Assembly (NCBI GenBank): GCA_049511415.1
Contig: JBEKYC010000099.1
Location: forward strand, 1-21,145
Origin: Bog-159 sp049511415
Lineage (GTDB): Bacteria; Acidobacteriota; Terriglobia; Bryobacterales; Bryobacteraceae
Reading direction: 5' to 3'
Length of the DNA stretch: 21,145 nt
In this document: piece after piece, positions 1 to 7,573 of the stretch
Layout: each line of letters opens with the position of its first letter
How positions within the stretch are numbered: the first letter of the stretch is position 1
Program-made: the position numbers and the translations under genes
Notes under the pieces: generated by a model
Told to the model about the DNA's origin: nothing
What the model saw: the letters and a program-made list of their open reading frames with translations, nothing else
The model's database searches: none

Positions 1-359
1 TACTGTTTTCCGCCGGTTTCAACGATTGCATGCATGGAATAACCTCTGAAATTGCGCCGGGACACACGAAGTGGGTCGGAGCTCTTGGACTAAGTTTTTA
101 GTGTACAACAAAGCGGGGGCGTTCGCCAAATGGGGGTGGGATGGCGAGTTGTGGGGGGGAATCCGTACGGCAGAGCGTTACAATTCTGGGCGCTAGAGTT
201 GGTGGGCCGACGCGAAGTTCCAAATTCGGACGTTCCCGCGATATGATGCCTAGGCGACGGCTAGGCGCCAAGGTGCAGATCCGCGACGGATTCCCGGCGG
301 ACGGTTTCATTGACATACGCCAAAACTACGTCCCGGACCAGTCGGCACCAAGGACTTAG
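1..359. other. Upstream region of the methyltransferase gene, no recognised gene
   Basis: No protein or RNA gene is recognised here. A 72-codon open frame runs from an ATG at 141 to a TAG at 357-359. It is in the same reading frame as the methyltransferase that starts at 360, so only this TAG separates the two, but its translation resembles nothing I know. A TTGACA hexamer at 310-315 has no convincing -10 at the usual spacing. CTAGGCG occurs twice, at 250-256 and 261-267. The AAGGA at 350-354 is the likely ribosome binding site for the GTG at 360. Confidence 0.4.
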
Positions 360-1610
360 GTGGCCTCTAGTATACTGAAGTTTCGCATGGCGCAACTGGA
401 TTTCAGGTCTTCGGACACGCTGTTCGCGACACACGGGCTACACCCGTACGCAGCGAAATGCCCCCCGCAACTCGTCAACTACGGGCTCCGGTACTACACT
501 CAGCGCGGCGATACTGTTTTGGATCCGATGGCCGGGAGCGGAACGACGCTGGTGCAGGCTCGCCTGCTTGGCAGAAACGCAGTTGGGTTCGACATAGACC
601 CGCTCGCCTGCCTTATAGCCAATGTAAAATGCACCGAAATTGATCCCAGTGAAGCTCTGCGGGCAGGCCGCAAAGTGCTTCAGGCAGCGAGGCTCAGTCT
701 ATCGGAGGAAGTAGGGGACCAATCCTGGCCCGACTGCCCGAACCCTGACTATTGGTTCGATCAAACGGTTGCCTCGGAATTAGCTGCCTTGAGGCGATCT
801 ATTCAGGCTGCCCGAGTGTCTCCGCGAATCAGAGCATTTTTGTGGGTCTGCTTCTCATCGCTTATCATGGCGAAGGAAAGCGTTGCCAATGCCCGTGACA
901 TAATCCACTCGCGGCATCATCATCGGGCTCATACGAAAGTACCAGATGTGCTCGCGCGCTTCGAAACGCGTTTGAACCGAATGTCCGCGGCGGCCACCCG
1001 ACTGGTCCCATTCCTAACGCGGCACACCACGACCGTGTCTGTTCACCGCGGCGACGCTCGCCGGTTGCCTCTACAGTCTGAGTCGATCGACCTCGTGTTC
1101 ACGTCACCCCCGTACGCGACCGCGCTTGACTACCAACGATCGCATTTTCTTTCAATGGCTTGGCTGACACCAGCTCTGCACTTCACATACGAAGAATACA
1201 AGTCTTTGCGACCCAAATACATCGGAACTGCGAAAGCCGCATCAATAGGGGCTTCGACGAATTCGGCTATAGCCGATCCTGTCGTAGACGCAATCCGAAA
1301 TCGTTGTCCGCTTCAGGCGAAAACCATAAGCCGCTATTTTGACGATATGCAAGTCGTGCTGCGCGAAATCTCGCGCGTGTTAAAATCCGGAAGACATGCA
1401 ATTATTGTCGTCTGCCCCTCGCATATTCGAACGATTGCCGTACCGACTGATGAAATCTTAAGCCAGCTTGGGACAGCGGAGGGACTCAAGACGGTTCGAA
1501 AGCACGAACGATATATCGACGGTAGCAAGCGTGTGCTTCCGTTTCAGCGCGGTGGATTTAGGGCCCGAATGCACAAAGAGTATGTCCTGATCATGAAGAA
1601 GTCGCGATAG
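360..1610 (+). CDS. Amino-type DNA methyltransferase (N4-cytosine/N6-adenine class)
   Basis: Predicted S-adenosylmethionine-dependent DNA methyltransferase of 416 residues. DPMAGSGTT at 55-63 is motif I, the AdoMet-binding loop preceded by a motif X-like stretch (HGLHPYAAK). GFDID at 76-80 is the acidic motif II, and TSPPY at 248-252 is catalytic motif IV. Motif I precedes motif IV, the alpha/gamma order. TSPPY is more usual in N4-cytosine enzymes than DPPY, but N6-adenine cannot be excluded. No target-recognition domain is recognisable. The region between the motifs, about 90-240, is the likeliest place. The GTG at 360 follows AAGGA by 5 nt. An ATG at 387 is an alternative start, with TATACT at 371-376 in front of it. 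The gene ends 4 nt before the next start, so the two are almost certainly co-transcribed and probably coupled. It is probably the protective methylase of the pair. Confidence 0.88.
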   Translation: MASSILKFRMAQLDFRSSDTLFATHGLHPYAAKCPPQLVNYGLRYYTQRGDTVLDPMAGSGTTLVQARLLGRNAVGFDIDPLACLIANVKCTEIDPSEALRAGRKVLQAARLSLSEEVGDQSWPDCPNPDYWFDQTVASELAALRRSIQAARVSPRIRAFLWVCFSSLIMAKESVANARDIIHSRHHHRAHTKVPDVLARFETRLNRMSAAATRLVPFLTRHTTTVSVHRGDARRLPLQSESIDLVFTSPPYATALDYQRSHFLSMAWLTPALHFTYEEYKSLRPKYIGTAKAASIGASTNSAIADPVVDAIRNRCPLQAKTISRYFDDMQVVLREISRVLKSGRHAIIVVCPSHIRTIAVPTDEILSQLGTAEGLKTVRKHERYIDGSKRVLPFQRGGFRARMHKEYVLIMKKSR

Positions 1611-1614
1611 TGCT

Positions 1615-4134
1615 ATGGCTACCGCCAACAGTCCAGAGGAATTGGCCAGGAGCATCGCCTCCCTTAGCGGGCCTGCTAAGAGGAATGTCAAGGTCCAACT
1701 CTCCCACGAGTTGGTGAATCTCTTGTCTGAGCAATTGTACCAGTCTCCTCTCAAAGCGATCGAGGAACTCGTCATCAACTCCTATGATGCCGGCGCCCAC
1801 ATTTGCCGCGTTTACGTCCCAAGCAGCGCGCAAATCGCCAGTGCCACGTTACCGGAATTCATTTCAGTATTCGATGATGGCGAGGGGCTCTCCGACGAGG
1901 GCATGACATCTCTCTGGCACATCGGACGGAGTCCAAAGACCCGTGCGCCGGAGTTGGACAAGCTGAAGGCGCGGCGGCAGATCGGGAAATTCGGCATAGG
2001 TAAACTCGCAACCTATACAGTCGCTGGGCGATTGACGTACATTTCACGAACGGCCGATGGAATCCTCACCACTTCTATAGATTTTTCTCGATTTCAGGAG
2101 GATCCAACTGGCCCTGGAGCACCGGTCGAGATACCCGTCCTGGCTATCCTCGACCTGGCGACACTAAAGTCCCATGACGTGTTTAGCAGAGCCGTAGCGA
2201 AATCAGGTATCTCGGACGACGACCTCAGCAAGCCCACATGGACATTCGTGATTCTGGAGGGCCTCAAGGATAAGGCCAATCAGATCCGGAGCGGTAGACT
2301 CCATTGGGTACTGAGGACCGCAATGCCCCTCAAGCTCGACTTTAGGCTGTACCTAAACGGAGAGGAGGTAAAGAGCGCGAAGCTGGACTACGACGTGATC
2401 GTCAGGTTCACCGCTTCGGATCTACCGTTGCCTCGCCTTAAGGCTTTGAACGACAAAACAGGTGACAACTGGCGGGCTCAGGCCGGAAGAATCGTGTCGG
2501 ACACGTTCAGTGAAGGTGTATCGGGCACGGTCATTGTTACCCGCCAGACTCTGCCGGGAAAGAGCGATGATGTATTGCGGAGCAACGGGTTCTTCATCCG
2601 AATCCGTGGGCGCCTGCTGGAACACGCGGAGCCGTTCTTCGGCATGCCGCCCGTGCACCACGGAACGCTGAACAGATTCAGGGCCGATATTGATGCCGAC
2701 GATCTGGATGCCACCATAACTGCCCCTCGCGAAACGATCGGCGCTTCGAAGATGCGAGATCTGTTCGAAAGTTTGCTCGGCGAGATCTTTGCCGAAGCGA
2801 GGTCCCAGTATGAGGCAAAAATAGAACTGGAGGAAATAGCCGAGAAGAGGAAGAAAGAACAGTTTCGTTCGTTCGTCAGCGCAGGACTGGTGGAATACCC
2901 GATTGCTACTGCGCTGGTCAACACTTCAGTGAGCCCAGGCAATGACGCCGACAATACCTGGCTTTACCTCGATGTGCCCAAGACCGCTAGTGCCCAGGAA
3001 GTTGCAAAAGCACTCTTCAATAATCCGAGGACCAAGTTTCAATACACCTATGCGGGCTACGGCAAAGAGGGTCACCTAGTGCGGTTCGATCCGTCGACGG
3101 CCACATTCACCATCAATTCAGACCACGACTTCGTCGCGGCGAATGTCGACGAGCCTAGGGCCCAGATGCTGTTGGAAGACATTCTGACGGCCGAGGTCCT
3201 CTTGGAGGTGCAGCTACTTAACGCTAAGGTCTCCCCCCAAGTAATCGGTGAAGTGCTGCAGGCACGAGATACATTGCTTAAGAGCCTGGCACTCGATCAC
3301 CCATATTCGCCTGTGGCGGTGGCCAAGCAGCTTCGAGACGCGGCAAGTGACGAGCACGATCTTGAGATCGCCCTGGTCGCCGCCGCCCGTACGCTGGGAT
3401 TTGTTGCCAAGCACATATCCGGGGCAGGAGAGCCAGATGGGGTCGCCCGCTATGTGGAATATCCAAAGAATGAGGTCACGATTACGCTGGAAGCTAAGTC
3501 TTCGAGCGGAATCCCGCAATTGAGCCAACTCGATTTTGCAGGGCTCCTTGAGCACATGGCGGCTAACAGTGCTTCGGGATGCCTTCTCATAGCCCCCGGA
3601 TACCCAGCTGTAAATGATGACGCAAGCGCCGTCTCGAACCGTGCACGAGAACTTCGGATCTCCTGTTGGACAATCGAGCAGCTTGCACGGGTAGTCGAAG
3701 CTACCGAAGTTCGACATATCAATGCGAAACAGGTCCTGGGAATCGTGACGGCCGCCTTTGCTCCTATCGACGTGACCTCATCTGTCGATCGACTATTTGA
3801 AGACCCCGCCTGGGATAAAAATGCGCTGGCTACTGCGGTTCTGGATGCTCTGGAGATATTAGCTCCCCGCCTTACCGACACAAGACGAAATGTTGGAATG
3901 GTCGCAGCAGTAGTTTCTGGCATTGAGGGGTTCGATACCGTTTCCGCCGAGGATGTTCGAAAGGCGGTTATCGACCTCGCCCATGCGAGTTCTGGAACGA
4001 TGTTGGTGGACGGTGATGATCTCGTTCTGCTGACGTCAATAGAAGAGTTTGCTAGGCGTGTCCGCGCCGTGACCGGTGCTAGAGGCAAGCCTCGCAGGCC
4101 CAGTAATTTCAGAAGAGATCTCGCCGAGCGGTAA
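1615..4134 (+). CDS. GHKL ATPase fused to a PD-(D/E)xK nuclease domain
   Basis: An 839-residue cytoplasmic protein. Residues about 30-135 carry the GHKL ATP-binding fold: N-box ELVINSYDA at 51-59 (Asn55 for Mg-ATP), G1 box DDGEGLS at 87-93 and G2 box GKFGIGK at 124-130, as in MutL, MORC and Hsp90. A transducer-like region runs to about 390 and includes an ADIDADDLD stretch. Residues about 393-420 are charged and probably helical or coiled. The C-terminal part has PD at 607-608 and EAK at 626-628, set in strands as in PD-(D/E)xK endonucleases of the Mrr/REase type. A Q at about residue 634 and the helix after it fit that core. ATP-driven dimer closure could gate DNA cleavage. The methyltransferase lies 4 nt upstream, so this is the likely restriction or effector partner. 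There is no helicase, Z1 protein or specificity subunit in the window. The ATPase call is firm, the nuclease call probable, the defence role inferred. Confidence 0.85.
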   Translation: MATANSPEELARSIASLSGPAKRNVKVQLSHELVNLLSEQLYQSPLKAIEELVINSYDAGAHICRVYVPSSAQIASATLPEFISVFDDGEGLSDEGMTSLWHIGRSPKTRAPELDKLKARRQIGKFGIGKLATYTVAGRLTYISRTADGILTTSIDFSRFQEDPTGPGAPVEIPVLAILDLATLKSHDVFSRAVAKSGISDDDLSKPTWTFVILEGLKDKANQIRSGRLHWVLRTAMPLKLDFRLYLNGEEVKSAKLDYDVIVRFTASDLPLPRLKALNDKTGDNWRAQAGRIVSDTFSEGVSGTVIVTRQTLPGKSDDVLRSNGFFIRIRGRLLEHAEPFFGMPPVHHGTLNRFRADIDADDLDATITAPRETIGASKMRDLFESLLGEIFAEARSQYEAKIELEEIAEKRKKEQFRSFVSAGLVEYPIATALVNTSVSPGNDADNTWLYLDVPKTASAQEVAKALFNNPRTKFQYTYAGYGKEGHLVRFDPSTATFTINSDHDFVAANVDEPRAQMLLEDILTAEVLLEVQLLNAKVSPQVIGEVLQARDTLLKSLALDHPYSPVAVAKQLRDAASDEHDLEIALVAAARTLGFVAKHISGAGEPDGVARYVEYPKNEVTITLEAKSSSGIPQLSQLDFAGLLEHMAANSASGCLLIAPGYPAVNDDASAVSNRARELRISCWTIEQLARVVEATEVRHINAKQVLGIVTAAFAPIDVTSSVDRLFEDPAWDKNALATAVLDALEILAPRLTDTRRNVGMVAAVVSGIEGFDTVSAEDVRKAVIDLAHASSGTMLVDGDDLVLLTSIEEFARRVRAVTGARGKPRRPSNFRRDLAER

Positions 4135-4150
4135 GCGCCGCTCCGGCGCT
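4134..4150 (+). terminator. Hairpin over the stop codon of the GHKL-nuclease gene
   Basis: AGCGCCG at 4134-4140 and CGGCGCT at 4144-4150 form a perfect 7-bp stem with a CTC loop, beginning at the last base of the TAA stop. No T tract follows, so it may work only as an mRNA 3' end or as a weak or factor-dependent terminator. The rest of the gap to 4305 shows no gene. A GGGC-TGAA-GCCC mini-hairpin lies near 4290. Confidence 0.35.
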
Positions 4151-4305
4151 GGCTTGCATCGACGCGACCAATTCGCGGACTACTCCCCATGAGCGCTCTT
4201 ACGCCTGTGATCCACCTTCCACTTGGACGAGCCGCAAGCTTGACAGCCTGACAGATTTGCCCTACAAGTCCCAGAATACACGTTCACGGGGCTGAAGCCC
4301 GCCCC

Positions 4306-6582
4306 CTAACGCCAGCCGTTGTTGTACAAAATCGAGATCGCCGAGCCCGTTTCGTTGCTTACGGGATAAAAGCCATTCGGCAGAAAATCCACGCTGAACA
4401 AGTCCGGGAAGCCGGGCGTGGTCTGCCCCTGCAGGTTGGCGCTCGAAATCCACCCCGGGCCCAGTCCGCCACCCAGTTCCACCTGGGAGCCAAAGGTGCC
4501 GTCGCCGTTGCCGGGGAAGAGATAGACAGTGTTCAGCCACCAATCGGTAATGGCCAAATCGATGCGGCCGTCTCCATTCAGGTCAGCCGCGATGATCTGA
4601 TTCGGCTGGCCCGCCCAAGCGTCCCTGACGTAGGAAGGCGGCTTGAAGGTGCCATCGCCATTGCCCAGAAAGACGGCGGCGATGGACTGGTTGGGTCCTT
4701 CAATGGCGCTTACCTGGACTATGTCGGGATTGCCGTCGTTATTGATGTCGGCGATAGCGCCCCACTGGGCCAGGCCGTTCCAGTTATATGTTGCCGGTGG
4801 TTTGAATGTGCCGTCGCCATTGCCAAGAAAGATCAGCAGGGTGGGGGTGAATTCGCAGCCCTGGCAGACCTGGAAGGCGATATCCGGGTGGCCATCGTGA
4901 TTGAAGTCGGCGACGCCGATCCAGACGGCGTATTGGTCGCCGTTCCCAGGGAAGAACTCGATAGGCGCGGCGAAAGTGCCATCGCCGTTGCCGAGCGCGA
5001 CGTAGCCGCTGGAGAAGGCCAAGTCCGCTTTGCCGTCTCCGTTGAAATCGGCGGTGACCATTTGAAACGCGACGTCGGGAATGTCCAACTGGCCGGGCGC
5101 CTGGGTGAATGTGCCGTCGCCGTTGCCCAGGTAGACTTCCACGATGCCGCTAAAGCTGCCCCCGTTGGGGACGGAATAACAGATGGCTATGTCGGGCTTG
5201 CCGTCGTTGTTGAAGTCTCCAGTCACCAAGCCGTTGGGGCCGATGGCGCCGGAGGGGATGGTAATCGGGGTCAGAGGACCGGGCGTGAAGGGATCGGAAG
5301 GGCTGTCGGTGCGCAGCATGGTGGTGATGGAGATCACGCGGTTCTGCTCGGCGAGGAAGGCGAGGTCGGGCAGGCCGTCGCCGTTGAAGTCGGCCTGTGC
5401 GACAGGTATGGCGTTATAGGCTGTAATGGACTGGCCTACGCCGGACAGCGGCAGAGTCTGCACGTTTTTGTATGTGTCGTGGCCCTGGAACAGGACAGAG
5501 AACCAGGGACTGGCGTTGCCGGTAGCAATGATGTCGAGGTGTTGGCCGCCAGCGAGGTTGGCCAACGCCACGGCTCCCCAGGGCAGGCTGTATTGGTAGG
5601 TAACAGGCACCGCTTCGGCGCGTTCGAATCCCTGACTGCCTTTGTTGATCAGCACGCCAACCAGCCCTCCGGAGCCCAGCACGACGATATCGGGTAGGCC
5701 GTCACCGTTGACATCGCCGATGGCGGCCGCGGGGAGCAGTGTGCCGACGTCGGAATGGACCTGGACCGCCGGCTGAAAGGTCCCATTGCCGTTGCCGTAG
5801 AGCACGTAGACGGGGCCGATATTCTCGTTTTCGCCGTTTACGTATTGTTTGATGGCCACGATGTCGGTCTTGCCATCCTGATTGAGATCGGCAAGGGCGA
5901 GGAAGTCGACCGGGCCGGGGGTGGTGAAGGGTATGCCGGCAGAGAACGTGCCGTTCCCATTGCCGAGATACACCAGGTAGCAGCTTACGATATCCGCCTT
6001 GCCGTCGTTGTTCACGTCGGCGGCGGTTATGCAGGAGGGGCTCGATCCGGGAATGGTAGTGGGTGGGGCGAAGGTGCCGTCTCCATTGCCGAGAAAGATG
6101 GCGATGGAATAGGAGTCGCCGATGAGCAGTCCCACGGCCAGATCGGGTTTGCCGTCGCCGTTGAAATCCGCGGCGGCGGCGGGCGAGACGGTGTTGGCCA
6201 GAGTCGCACTTTGGGTGAAGGTTCCGTCGCCGTTGTTCAGGAAGACGATTCCGGTTCCGCCGAAAGCGGCGAGGTCGGGTTTGCCGTCCTGGTTGAAGTC
6301 GGCCAGGACGAGGTGGTTATAGCCGCTGGCGCTTCCGGGCAGGGGAATAGCGGAGCCGAAACGGAAATGGTTGTGACCTACGCCGAGGTAGATACGGATT
6401 TCGGTGGCGCCGAGCGATGCGATATCGGCAATGCCGTCACCGTTGAAGTCAGCCGAAACCACGTCGACCGAACCGGGGTTGGCCAAGTCGGTTCGGGTAA
6501 GGATTGAGAATGGCGGCGCGGCGGCCGCAAGGAGAAATTGGAACGGATAGAGAAGAACCACACAGAATAAAAATCGCGACAT
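4306..6582 (-). CDS. Secreted FG-GAP/VCBS-repeat beta-propeller protein
   Basis: A 758-residue exported protein. A signal peptide occupies about residues 1-22 (hydrophobic stretch ending LLAAAAPP). The rest is made almost entirely of alternating calcium-loop repeats of the type ADFNGDGKPDLA and LGNGDGTF. I count twelve canonical D-x-N-x-D-G-x-x-D loops and two degenerate ones. Fourteen units would suit two seven-bladed propellers. Proteins of this family are extracellular and calcium-stabilised, and are usually thought to act in adhesion or carbohydrate/protein binding. No enzymatic domain, sortase motif or C-terminal sorting signal is visible; the chain ends LYNNGWR. The start ATG has GAGG about 6 nt upstream, and a plausible sigma-70-type promoter lies at 6622-6651. 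It is convergent with the GHKL-nuclease gene and is the first gene of the core block. Confidence 0.88.
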   Translation of the reverse strand: MSRFLFCVVLLYPFQFLLAAAAPPFSILTRTDLANPGSVDVVSADFNGDGIADIASLGATEIRIYLGVGHNHFRFGSAIPLPGSASGYNHLVLADFNQDGKPDLAAFGGTGIVFLNNGDGTFTQSATLANTVSPAAAADFNGDGKPDLAVGLLIGDSYSIAIFLGNGDGTFAPPTTIPGSSPSCITAADVNNDGKADIVSCYLVYLGNGNGTFSAGIPFTTPGPVDFLALADLNQDGKTDIVAIKQYVNGENENIGPVYVLYGNGNGTFQPAVQVHSDVGTLLPAAAIGDVNGDGLPDIVVLGSGGLVGVLINKGSQGFERAEAVPVTYQYSLPWGAVALANLAGGQHLDIIATGNASPWFSVLFQGHDTYKNVQTLPLSGVGQSITAYNAIPVAQADFNGDGLPDLAFLAEQNRVISITTMLRTDSPSDPFTPGPLTPITIPSGAIGPNGLVTGDFNNDGKPDIAICYSVPNGGSFSGIVEVYLGNGDGTFTQAPGQLDIPDVAFQMVTADFNGDGKADLAFSSGYVALGNGDGTFAAPIEFFPGNGDQYAVWIGVADFNHDGHPDIAFQVCQGCEFTPTLLIFLGNGDGTFKPPATYNWNGLAQWGAIADINNDGNPDIVQVSAIEGPNQSIAAVFLGNGDGTFKPPSYVRDAWAGQPNQIIAADLNGDGRIDLAITDWWLNTVYLFPGNGDGTFGSQVELGGGLGPGWISSANLQGQTTPGFPDLFSVDFLPNGFYPVSNETGSAISILYNNGWR

Positions 6583-6621
6583 ATTACGCCTCGATTACGG
6601 AGCTCCGGTTTGGGCTGCTTC

Positions 6622-6651
6622 AGTGTAGGCCTACCCGTTCCAGGGTGTCAA
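6622..6651 (-). promoter_or_regulatory. Promoter of the VCBS-repeat gene, with palindrome
   Basis: Read on the minus strand, TTGACA (6651-6646) is followed after 18 nt by TACACT (6627-6622), a good sigma-70-type pair about 40 nt before the start at 6582. The perfect 10-bp palindrome GTAGGCCTAC (6625-6634) overlaps the -10 and the spacer and could be an operator. Confidence 0.5.
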
Positions 6652-6682
6652 TCTGCGTAGGTGTTAACGATGACAGCGCCCC

Positions 6683-7324
6683 CTACTTAGTCGACGGCGG
6701 GGGCTGGAGGGTAACGTCGGCGACGAACTGGCCAACGTTGTCGTTATAGCAGCCGGGAGGGCCACTGGCCAGGACGCATCCATCGGAGACGCCCAGGAAC
6801 AAGCGGGTGGCGCCTTCCGGCACGTAAAACGTTTTTATGGTGGGGCTGGACGAAGGTCCGTTGCCTCCGTTGCCGATGAAGAAGGTCTGAGACAAGAGCG
6901 GGCTGAGCGAAACGAAACTCTCAGCGCCGGTGAAGTTCAGGATGGGCGGTCCGTCGCCGGTAGGCGTGGAATCGTCGAGAAACACGCCGGTGAGGAAGAA
7001 GCCCCGATCCTTGGCGATGATTCCCGACAGTCCGTTAAATGAAGTGAGGTCGGTGCCACCCGGAAACGGGATACCGGCCGGCCCGGAGTATGGTTCACCG
7101 CCTCCCAGGGTCACCTTTCCGACCGCCTCAATATTGATTGATGCTACCGATCCCGCAGTGAATGTTACAACCGGTGGAAGCTCACCGCTAAACGCGCTGG
7201 GCTGGCCGGCGGCGAAAATGTTGGCCATTGCGGACACGGAGACCGTGATCGGTTCCTGCCCATAGGCGCCGACGGCGAGTAAAGCCGCCAAAGGCGCAAT
7301 TCTGCAAAACGTTTGGTACTGCAT
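6683..7324 (-). CDS. Secreted protein with a lectin-like C-terminal sequence
   Basis: A 213-residue protein with a clear signal peptide (MQYQTFCRIAPLAALLAVGAYGQ). The ATG at 7324 is chosen because GGAAGGGG lies upstream at normal spacing and the signal peptide starts there. The frame continues upstream for 44 more codons of Arg-rich sequence that I discount. The mature part is beta-rich and Gly/Pro/Ser-rich. The C-terminal part, with VPEGATRLFLGVSDG and a CYNDN-G-F stretch, resembles the calcium-dependent PA-IL/LecA-like galactose-binding sequences often seen in secreted acidobacterial and PEP-CTERM proteins. No PEP-CTERM anchor is present; the chain ends after PPPSTK. The lectin relation is from memory of the motif and is only moderately certain. 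It lies on the same strand as, and 100 nt upstream of, the VCBS gene, which has its own promoter. Confidence 0.65.
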   Translation of the reverse strand: MQYQTFCRIAPLAALLAVGAYGQEPITVSVSAMANIFAAGQPSAFSGELPPVVTFTAGSVASINIEAVGKVTLGGGEPYSGPAGIPFPGGTDLTSFNGLSGIIAKDRGFFLTGVFLDDSTPTGDGPPILNFTGAESFVSLSPLLSQTFFIGNGGNGPSSSPTIKTFYVPEGATRLFLGVSDGCVLASGPPGCYNDNVGQFVADVTLQPPPSTK

Positions 7325-7410
7325 TTGTTTACCCCTTCCGAGATGATGAGCGCAAGAGTAGGCTGAATGGCCCCTCTGTGCCTCATTGGAACAGTCCCTA
7401 CCAACCTGGT

Positions 7411-7458
7411 GCGTGCGCCGCCGCCGCGCGCCCCGCGGCTTTTTTTCGCGGCGCACGC
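7411..7458. repeat. Nested inverted repeat with T tract (terminator or cruciform)
   Basis: An outer perfect 11-bp inverted repeat (GCGTGCGCCGC at 7411-7421, its complement at 7448-7458) encloses an inner 6-bp stem (GCCGCG 7423-7428, CGCGGC 7434-7439) followed by seven T (7440-7446). The inner hairpin plus T tract looks like an intrinsic terminator for the + strand, yet both neighbouring genes are on the minus strand. Confidence 0.5.
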
Positions 7459-7559
7459 AAGGAGTCTAGCACGCCAGGGTGTATAGCTCAATAGATCCTG
7501 CCTTATGCGCACCTGTATTGACAAGCAATGGAGAGAAAAGTGTTTCGACGAGGGCCTGT

Positions 7560-7572
7560 CCCGATTTTCGGG
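7560..7572 (-). terminator. Weak hairpin after the CGNR regulator gene
   Basis: On the minus strand CCCGA-AAA-TCGGG forms a 5-bp stem starting one base after the TAA stop of the CGNR gene. No T tract follows, so termination is uncertain. Confidence 0.25.
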
Positions 7573-7573
7573 G

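Noticed and set aside
310..340. TTGACA as the promoter of the methyltransferase
   Set aside because: No acceptable -10 hexamer lies 16-19 nt downstream.
4280..4305. GGGC-TGAA-GCCC as a terminator or REP element
   Set aside because: The stem is only 4 bp with no T tract, and no second copy is seen in the window.
4888..6507. Long + strand open frames of 269 and 250 codons
   Set aside because: They are antisense to the VCBS gene; the glycine/valine-rich translations mirror its NGDG repeats, and the minus-strand protein has a signal peptide, ribosome binding site and promoter.
4306..6582. Regularly spaced repeats that might be a CRISPR array
   Set aside because: The repeats encode calcium loops in one open frame, vary in length and sequence, and have no unique spacers of constant size.
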